Assembly (NCBI GenBank): GCA_032718565.1 | Contig: JAVGVS010000109.1 | Span: forward strand, 86,001-150,000 | Source: Distichodus sexfasciatus | Lineage: Eukaryota > Chordata > Actinopteri > Characiformes > Distichodontidae | Direction of reading: 5' to 3' | Length of the DNA stretch: 64,000 nucleotides | Shown: piece after piece, positions 56,608-64,000 of the stretch | Layout of the letters: the number at the start of each line of letters is the position of its first letter | Position numbering within the stretch: position 1 is the first letter of the stretch | The notes under the pieces: generated by a model | Told to the model about the DNA's origin: nothing | Database searches by the model: none | The model's input: only the letters and a program-made list of their open reading frames with translations | Program-made: the position numbers and the translations under genes

Positions 56608-57132
56608 TAGAGGTCGACCGATATATCGGGGCGATATTTAGCATTTTTTAACCATATCGGCACCGGCCGATATTCGAGTTTAGTACGCCGATATTCAGGC
56701 TGGGTGGAGTGAAGAAGACTCAGGGACTGGATTAAGAGATTAAAACGTAAAGATTCTTTGCCCTCTCCTTTTTGTATTGTTGTTTACAATTTTATCTTCC
56801 CTCAGGAATAGTTAGTAACTTGAAAACTTTGTTTTGTTTACAAATGATTAGTCAAGTTCAAATCTTATAGATTTATTTATTGTTGAGACATTTACAGTTT
56901 TATTTATGTTTTTTACGTTTATATTTAAGTTTAGTCAGTGTTAAATAAATGTTAAGTTGAGAAATTTCGTGTATCCTTTGTTATTATTAGTGCGATCTTT
57001 TACTACACAAACAGAGGGAAAATGTCTAATTATTGGCCAAAAAAATACCGGCAGCATATATCGGCCATCGGCTGACCCTGACTTCTAAATATCGGCATCG
57101 GCTTTAGAAAAACCCATATCGGTCGACCTCTA
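56608..57132. mobile_element. Full-length hAT-like MITE with perfect 17-bp terminal inverted repeats
   Basis: The left end TAGAGGTCGACCGATAT and the right end ATATCGGTCGACCTCTA are perfect 17-base inverted copies. The direct 8-mer CCCAGAAC flanks the element on both sides (56600-56607 and 57133-57140). The interior is AT-rich with subterminal ATCGG motifs and no transposase. The 8-bp duplication supports hAT-type mobilisation. Confidence 0.9.
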
Positions 57133-58137
57133 CCCAGAACATCTGAGTCTGCAACATTCAGGATCCTGAACGGATGAGATCAAAATCCTGCTAAATCCGG
57201 CACGGCGGGGCTTTAAGGAGGAATTCAGGTTCATTTCTCTGCACAAATTTACCGCGCCGGAACTTGCACGACGACGCATGATATTAGAGTGAAAAAAAAC
57301 GGCACAAAATTTCAAGGCGTTACGTCTGAATTCGAATCAGGGTGCTTGAGGAGCAGTTACAATCTCATCATCGCAGCTCGGACAAGGTGGACTCCATCCT
57401 CCGACTCCGTCTCGCAGCTGCCAAGAGTGTGCATGTTAGGCCAGTCAGACGCCCATGATTTACCTGCGCAATGCCGCAGCTGCCAGCACCGGGGTCCAAG
57501 GTCAGGGACGGAGCGGACCCTCGCAAACCCAAATTCATCCGAAAAGCTTGTAAAGTGTGCTTAGAACAGGTTTATACTAGAGGCGGTGACATTAATTGGA
57601 TAATGCAGACGTGGACGATTCTGCATCGATGCAGTGGCAGACCATAACAGATTATATCGTCATAACGTCGTTTGGAGATTTTCTGCTGCATCATTAAAAT
57701 TCCAGTGAAAAAGAACATCCCGGTAATAGCTATAACTGAAACATGTCACATTTATGGGCTGCGTCATTTCAAATCCTTCCTAATCAGACACGTTTGTGTT
57801 TGCAAGGGCGTGCGCCGACCCTGCCCTTTGACCCCGGCTCTGGCAGCTGGCTGCGATCCGTTCGCCCCACACCAGGAAGGAGGAGTGTGGAGCAGGAGTG
57901 TGACCGCGAGCTGTGGGGCTTTTGCTGGGGGATTGATTAGAGCAGCATTCGCAGCTGCTTGGAACACACACACACACTCTGTAGCTACTGCTCGTTCTAC
58001 AGGACGTAGACTGCCACCCCCCACACTTATAAACACACACACACACACTCAAAAATGTTACATGTCATTTAGAGTGAGTGGGGTTTGTTTTTGTGTGGGT
58101 GTAGGAATGCTTGTGGGTGAGGGGCTGTGTGTGTGTG

Positions 58138-58362
58138 TGTGGACCGATTATCGGCCGAGCCGATTCTTGGGGGCCGATATTAGGCATTTTTCTAATTATC
58201 GGCATCTGTGTTTAATTTTGACCGCTATTACGTAATTACAACGTAATTACAAGGAAATTTTTTGACATATCAATTCCAAACCTCGTTTATCAGTCCCGTT
58301 AACTACCAAAAATCGGTATCGATATCAGCCCCGAAAAACCAATATTGGTCGACCTCTAGTTT
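58138..58362. mobile_element. GTCGACCGATAT-family element, short copy
   Basis: It begins GGACCGATTATCGGCCGAGC and ends CCAATATTGGTCGACCTCTA; the right end nearly matches that of 56608-57132. The left end is damaged. Confidence 0.6.
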
Positions 58363-58744
58363 GAAATATTAACAGAATTTCAAAAACAATCCTTTTTTTT
58401 CTTCATTAATTTGAACCTATGACCTCTTGGTCTGCACGCGAGTATCCTTCCCCTAGACAAATTCCACCACCACCACCACCACCACATCACGTTATTATTC
58501 TTGCTCGGGACATTTTCACAGGGTTTGCAGATTGTGCCGTCTATAACACGTTTAGCGAGTCAGCGTCAATAGACAGCGCTTCATGAGTGAAAACTAGGCC
58601 ATGTTTCAAAGCCCAGATAACACAGGCCGACATCAGCGGGAAGATTTGGGTCTGTCAGTTTCACTGCACGTCTGGGGGAGAACTTCACCTAAAGGGACAT
58701 TACCCACATACGCCAACACTGTTAAATCTCACCTAACTAACTGA

Positions 58745-58955
58745 ATCCACCACAGCACAGCACTAAGTGCACCACAGTGGAGGAGTAACCTCTGCGTTTG
58801 ACCCATCCGTGAAGGAGCAGTGGGCAGCTTTTTTTTTTTGACAGCGCCTGGAGACGGTACCTTGCTCATGAGTACCTCAGTAGGTATCTTTCCACGACGA
58901 TCCTACGATCACGGGGGCCAACTCTCTAAGCGTTACGCTACGAACCGCTCGAGCC
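58745..58955 (-). mobile_element. tRNA-derived SINE, inverted
   Basis: In reverse complement it shows TAGCGTAACGCTTAGAGA (A-box region), body TACTCATGAGCAAGGTACCG and CTGCCCACTGCTCCTTCACG, with an expanded A-run at 58831-58840 on the reverse strand. Confidence 0.7.
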
Positions 58956-59044
58956 AGTTCTTTGCCAGCTTTTTATTCCTTTGACTTTACTTAACTTCAA
59001 CAGTAACTCCTGCATCTACATTAGCAAAAGGTCTGGGCAATTTA

Positions 59045-59155
59045 TTGATGGCTGCCCGCTTCACGGACCGGTCAAAAGCAGAGGTCACGTTTCGCTGTGG
59101 TGCACTGTGTTCTGTGCTGTGGTGTGTTCACAGTGGCAAATCATCACTCACTCTC
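59045..59155 (+). mobile_element. SINE 3' fragment
   Basis: Body end GCTGCCCGCTTCACGGACCG and tail GTGTGTTCACAGTGGCAAAT with ATCACTCACT. The head is absent. Confidence 0.55.
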
Positions 59156-59867
59156 TCATTCGTTAGTAGCTACTGCCTTTCTCTTTAAATCTCGCGTTAT
59201 TCCCCAAGAGTCACACTCCTCCGTCTCACCCATCCCTCTCTCCCTCACAATTACTCAGACTGCGCCTTGGCCAGTGACCGCGACAGATGGAACATATACA
59301 TTTTTGGTCTAGAATAACTTTCCCTTTCTTTCCGACTTCTTCTCCTCATCAGAGAGAGAGACGAAGTCGGATCCGGAATCACTTTCCAACAGAGGCGGTT
59401 TTCACCGCGTTCCGTCAGCCCCAGCCATCAGCAGACATTATGCTAATTATTTCACACTCCGCTTCTTTAAAAAAAAAAAATCTCTGCAGAATTTCGCACT
59501 GCTCCGGATCACACGGTCTGCCGTGACTCGCAGCTATTTTTTGCCTCTCTGTACTGAGAGAGAAAAGATCAAATCGAAGGCTGATCCGCACAGCATCTCC
59601 ATCTTCCAGTCTCTACATATTAGAGGCAAAGTCAGCTGCTATTGTTTAAACATGATTAATGCTAGATTTTCAGATTTCCAATTAATTAATCAATCTTTTA
59701 ACGCACCATTACCTGTGCTGACTATACATAACTTGCAAAAACAAACATTTTGCTACTTAAATGTCAGGGAAAGATTACGATGATTCCGAAGGTTCTGAAT
59801 GTGAGTTTTGATTAATTTTCGATTAATTGTTCAGCCCTATCACATCTCTCAATTACTCCCCCCGCTC

Positions 59868-60330
59868 TGTAGCAACTTAAGGGTTAAGGGTCTTGCTCAG
59901 AAGTCACGTGGCAGTAGTGCTGGAAGTAAAACACGATTAGTCTTGAATCCCTGACCTCTTGACCCACAGCTGAGTGTTCCATCACTAGGCTCCTACAAGT
60001 TGATGCTAATCCAGGGGCCACAGAGTAGGACGGGGCAATTTACCAGCGAACGTCTCACTGAACAAATCTTTGTTAATTCCGTTACACATACATTTAGGGC
60101 ATTTAGGAGATTCTCTTATCCAGAGTGACTCAGACTCCCTAATTACAGGGACAGTCCCCCTGGAGCAACTTGGGGTCAAGGGTCTTGCTCCAAGGTCCCG
60201 TGGTTGTAGTTCTGGCAGCAGAACAGGGACGGATTTGGCAAGTATCCTATGACTCGAACACCATAATTACAGGGATAACTTCCCTGAAGCAACTTGGGGT
60301 TGAGGGGGTCTACTGGAATTCGAACACAGA
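59868..60330. repeat. Dispersed repeat fragments with GAGCAACTTGGGGT motif
   Basis: The phrase GCAACTTGGGGTCAAGGGTC or close variants occur at about 59873, 60164 and 60289, with TTATCCAGAGTGACT at 60117. The same sequence is in alg11 intron 1 (14036-14125). It looks like truncated copies of one interspersed family. Confidence 0.55.
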
Positions 60331-60355
60331 ACCTTAATTTCACTAACATGACAGT

Positions 60356-61038
60356 CTTAATGGCAGTGCCCCTTATGGTCAAAATGGGAACAACCACCTT
60401 AAAGGCAGTGCCCCTTGTGGTCAAAATGGGAACGACCACCTTAAAGGCAGTGCCCCTTATGGTCAAAATGGGAACGACCACCTTAAAGGCAGCGCCCCTT
60501 GTGGCCAAAATGGGAACGACCACCTTAAAGGCAGTGCCCCTTGTGGTCAAAATGGGAACGACAGCCTTAATGCCGATGCCCCTTGTGGAAAAAATGGGAA
60601 CAACCACCTTAAAGGCAGCGCCCCTTGTGGCCAAAATGGGAATGACCACCTTAAAGGCGGCGCCCCTTGTGGCCAAAATGGGAACGACCAACTTAAAGGC
60701 GGTACCCCTTGTGGTCAAAATGGGAACGACCAACTTAAAGGCGGTGCCCCTTGTGGTCAAAATGGGAACGACCACCTTAAAGGCGGTGCCCCTTGTGGTC
60801 AAAATGGGAACGAACCCCCCTAAATGGCAGTGCCCCTTGTGGCCAAAATGGGAACGACAGCCTTAAAGTCAGTGACCCTTATGGTCAAAATGGGAACGAC
60901 CACCTTAAAGGCAATGCCCCTTGTGGCCAAAATGGGAACGACAGCCTTAAAGGCAGCGCCCCTTGTGGTCAAAATGGGAACGACAGCCTTAATGCCGACA
61001 CCCCTTGTGGAAAAAATAGGGAATGACAGCCTTAATGG
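60356..61038. repeat. 42-bp minisatellite, about 16 copies
   Basis: The consensus unit includes GGCAGTGCCCCTTGTGGTCA then AAATGGGAACGACCACCTTAAA, 42 bases. Eleven units keep one reading frame; an extra base near 60816 shifts the frame, and about five further units follow. Variant classes (GTGGTC, ATGGTC, GTGGCC, GTGGAA) are interspersed, and the GATGCCCCTTGTGGAAAA class recurs near 60570 and 61000, suggesting higher-order duplication. Confidence 0.93.
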
Positions 61039-61424
61039 TGATAAAATTCCAAAAACGTTTACGTACATTAACTTTTTCAGCCATATCTCAGACTTCCACA
61101 TACCCCGGATAACAGTAGACTCGGTGCGTCATCGAGGACAAGTGAAAACGTGGTGTGAATAGAAGCTGGCGTGAAGAGACTTGGCCTACCTTCGGTGTGA
61201 GACTCTCTTCCTGTGATCAGGCCTCAGAAGCTCCGGCTAGAGGAGAAATCTGCGGGAGGAGAGACAAAGATAAGGGGCGAGTTAAGATGTGGACTCGAGT
61301 GGGAGAGAGAGTCGTACATCAAACCGCTTTTAGTTTAGATCGATGTGACGACATGTGGCCAAAACGCTGTGTAAGCATGCAGGCACAAACACACACTCAA
61401 ATCTCAAGTATGAGCTATAGCAGC

Positions 61425-61460
<36 letters not shown>

Positions 61461-62271
61461 GTGTTGGGGGGAGGTTTTAAGGGGTTGCGAGGACCTGATT
61501 ATACTCTAAACTTTAATTAAAACCCGAGCTTTGTCTGATGGAAGTCACTAAAGTCATTACGGGACCTCACGATAGCAAGACACAGCTGTGTGTGTGTGTG
61601 TGTGTGTGTGTTTTGTGCACATGTGCCGAAACTAAAAGCCAGACGAATCATTCTTAAGCTAAGAAACTTTACTTCCAACTGATGGTCGACTCATTGCTTC
61701 ACTCTTTAATGTGTAATTTCTACGTATTTTTAGCACTGAGTCAGTACACACACAAAACAGGATTAAATTTAGGTTTATTTTGCTAGTTTTCCACCTAGAA
61801 GATCACTGTCACCAGAGCCCATACTGGAGTAGAAAGCACAGTGTGTGTGCATGTGTGTGTGTGTGTAACAAAAACCAGATCACAGCTGCATACTGGGCCA
61901 CAATAACGCACGCCGTCTGTCTTCTGGGCAGCCTGTGTGTGTGTGTGTGTGTCATGCATGACAAAGACGCTTCTCCCCGAACTGCTGGCCATGTGTTCTT
62001 TTGTAAACTCGCACATTTGATCCCAATTTAGCTTCACTGGATAAATAAAAAAAGGGCAGCAGGAAGGATCTCGCCTAGTAAAAGAGCCGCTTCCCAAAAA
62101 TAGTCCAGAAAAGAGGAATGAGCTGGTCTATAAAAAGAGTGAGCGATGACGAGAATACGATGACGAGTGTGTGTGTGTGTAGAGTGTGTAGAAAGCGTGA
62201 ATCAAGGCAAAAAGTCCCTCTCTAAACTCAAACGACATGAGGAGAGACTCACCGTTGGGCAACTATAAGAC

Positions 62272-62277
<6 letters not shown>

Positions 62278-62304
<27 letters not shown>

Positions 62305-62354
62305 AACAACAGGGCATGCAGACAGACTGGAATGTAGACACACACACACACACA
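62278..62354. repeat. (TG)n and (CA)n microsatellites
   Basis: A TG run at 62278-62304 and a CA run at 62339-62354. Similar runs occur at 61426-61460, 61588-61611 and 61931-61951. Confidence 0.88.
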
Positions 62355-62609
62355 ACGGCGCGTGGCTTAATCACGGCATAATGTGATATTACTCACAGAT
62401 TTTATTACGGGGGAAGAGGGAGACGAGGCGTGTCTCACACACCCTCGCACGTTTCGAGCTCTTTTTCGGAAATGTCTCTCCGCCTGTCTTTTGTGTATAT
62501 AATTATGATGAATTATTATTCACATCATAATTTAATAAAGAGATGAAAATGATCCCAATTACCACAATTTAGATAATTCAATTCACCACATGTGTAGGGC
62601 CCTATGATT

Positions 62610-63170
62610 TGCGAGATGCGGAAGACGCGGATGGAATCGCGGAATTCAACGAATAAAATGCAATCCGTTGTAAAGCGCGGAACGTCGTATCATTGGCTGA
62701 TATCGGCGTGCGGGCGAAGCAAAGCAAGGGTTTCTAATCAATTTTGACCGCTGCAGCCCCCTGTACGTGTTACCTGTTGAGGCGGGACTCAGCTTTCCAC
62801 ACACACAGAGCGGAAAAAAAGTCAATGGTCAGCTATGGCGAAGAGGCGGAAACACCGAAGAACTCAAAAAAAATGACGGAATTCGGGTGTTAGTGCTAAG
62901 TTTAGAGCAGAACAACACCCACATGATTTTTATGAATCGGGAGAACAACTCTTTTGTACGTTCTGCCAGCACACGATGGACTGCACCCACAAGAACATGT
63001 GACGACCACTTACGGTCAAACACTCACATCAGAAACGTTTGGTTTTGCAGGAAAAAAATGAATGTTTTTTGTTGTTTACAGGTAAATGTTTTACCAAAGC
63101 AGTAAATGTTCTGCTGAACCCCAGCACTTTGTTGAAGTTGAAAGTCATTTAATGTGAATTTTTTTCCCAT
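62610..63170 (+). mobile_element. Fossil of a CGGBP1-like BED-finger element, copy 2
   Basis: The best-preserved copy. CAACTCTTTTGTACGTTCTG begins a block encoding QLFCTFCQHTMDCTHKN, and after a small shift DHLRSNTHIRNVWFCRKKMN. C-x2-C and H-x(n)-H spacing fits a BED zinc finger. GTTTACAG before GTAAATG resembles an old splice acceptor. Frame damage makes it nonfunctional. Confidence 0.65.
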
Positions 63171-63349
63171 CCACTCCATAATTAGACACTTTTTAGGTGA
63201 ACAAATATGATTATAACGTAAATTTTTATTTACATTTTTTTATCCGATTACTCGATTAATCGAATCGATAGATTACTCGATTACAAAAATAGTCATTTGT
63301 TGCAGCCCTAGTTAGAAGTTTAAAAGATGCTGACATTTGATCCCTATCG

Positions 63350-63482
63350 ATTTTGTCAATCGGCTGGGCGGATTATTGGGGCCGATATTAGGCATTTTCC
63401 CGAATAACGGTATTAGGTTATCTGCCCCGTTAACTAGCAATATCGGTATCGATATCGGCCTTTAAAGACCAATACCTCTAGT
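63350..63482. mobile_element. GTCGACCGATAT-family fragment
   Basis: It contains GGGGCCGATATTAGGCATTT and TATCGGTATCGATATCGGCC, as in 58138-58362 and at about 690-735. The ends are eroded. Confidence 0.45.
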
Positions 63483-63591
63483 AATCATCGATCATAACAA
63501 CTAATATCAGGTGTGTAGAGTATGCTCAAAAAATAAGGTTCTGCTTGAGGGAGAAAACACTGAGCTCTGAAAAGCGAGGGAGATGATTAGG

Positions 63592-64000
63592 GCCGTATGA
63601 TTTGCGCGATGCAGAAAACGCGGACGGCATTGCGGAATTCAACAAATAAAACGGAATCCGCTGTAAAACGCGGAACGTCGTATAATTCGCTGATATCGGC
63701 GTGTGGGCGAAGCAAAGCAACGGTTTCTAATCAATTTTGGCCGCTGCAGCCCCCTGTACGTGTTACCTGTTGAGGCGGGACTCGACTTTCCACACACACA
63801 AACGCACAGACACAGTGGGAGAAAAGTCAGCGGTCAGCCATGGCGAAGAGGCGGAAACACCGCAGTCCTCAAAAAAATGACGGAATTCGACTGTTAGCAG
63901 TAAATGTTCTGTTGAACCCCAGCACTTTGTTGAAGTTGAATAACGGTCATTTAATGTGAGATTTTTTTTTCTTTTGCATTGTTCTTTTCCCAACCCCTCA
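63592..64000 (+). mobile_element. BED-finger element fossil, copy 3 (runs to the window edge)
   Basis: It shares GGGCCGTATGATTTGCGCGA, GCGGAACGTCGTATAATT and TACCTGTTGAGGCGGGACTC with copy 2. An internal deletion near 63898 joins the early part directly to TAAATGTTCTGTTGAACCCC, removing the zinc-finger block. Confidence 0.6.

Larger units (their letters stand above)
49023..64000. other. No recognised gene; probable raph1 5' intron or upstream region
   Basis: No conserved protein is recognised on either strand in this 15 kb. Because the first coding exon has a splice acceptor just before its ATG, a noncoding raph1 exon must lie further to the right, so most or all of this stretch is probably intron. 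It is packed with microsatellites, SINEs, DNA-transposon relics and one minisatellite, listed individually. Confidence 0.5.

Noticed and set aside
60356..61038. CRISPR-like array
   Set aside because: Units are contiguous 42-bp tandem repeats without unique spacers, in a vertebrate genome.
49525..64000. A second gene in the right-hand 15 kb
   Set aside because: Frames of 60-190 codons were examined; all are repeat-derived or lack similarity and splice structure.

Overview
This is nuclear DNA from a ray-finned (teleost) fish. The support is multi-exon genes with GT-AG introns, five recognisable vertebrate orthologues, abundant (CA)n and (GA)n microsatellites, repeated copies of a tRNA-derived SINE, hAT-type elements with 8-bp target duplications and a Tc1-like transposon remnant. 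I cannot assign the species. There are no operons, CRISPR arrays, phages or bacterial genes.

Layout. 1-7.4 kb: zc3h13 on the minus strand. Sixteen exons run from a 5' UTR exon to the left edge, so the C-terminus is outside the window. 9.2-12.6 kb: cpb2 on the minus strand, eleven coding exons, complete at 423 codons. 13.7-17.0 kb: alg11 on the plus strand, five coding exons, 503 codons, divergent from cpb2 with a SINE between them. 20.9-25.3 kb: spp2 on the plus strand, six coding exons, 188 codons. 27.5-49.0 kb: raph1 (lamellipodin) on the minus strand, from its stop codon to a probable start codon at 49022. 49.0-64.0 kb: no gene recognised. It is probably raph1 5' intron and is filled with microsatellites, SINEs, hAT-like elements, a 42-bp minisatellite and fossils of a BED-finger element.

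The genes do not form one pathway. ZC3H13 scaffolds the nuclear m6A writer, CPB2 is a secreted plasma carboxypeptidase zymogen, ALG11 is an ER mannosyltransferase of N-glycan precursor assembly, SPP2 is a secreted cystatin-fold phosphoprotein and RAPH1 links Ras-family GTPases and phosphoinositides to Ena/VASP actin assembly. zc3h13-cpb2 adjacency is shared with human chromosome 13q14, where ALG11 also lies. SPP2 and RAPH1 are on human 2q, so the window spans a synteny junction between two human segments.

The most interesting signals are in raph1. Its 5' coding exons (37-49 kb) are recognisable but broken by small indels, while its RA, PH and 878-codon proline-rich exons are intact. Long TG and CA repeats sit directly on several of its splice sites in a strand-consistent pattern. 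I found no clearly novel biological system. The better non-genic leads are a 16-copy 42-bp minisatellite open in a frame on each strand, a pyrimidine tract followed by a long purine tract, hAT-like elements with exact 8-bp duplications, and three close CTCF-core matches.
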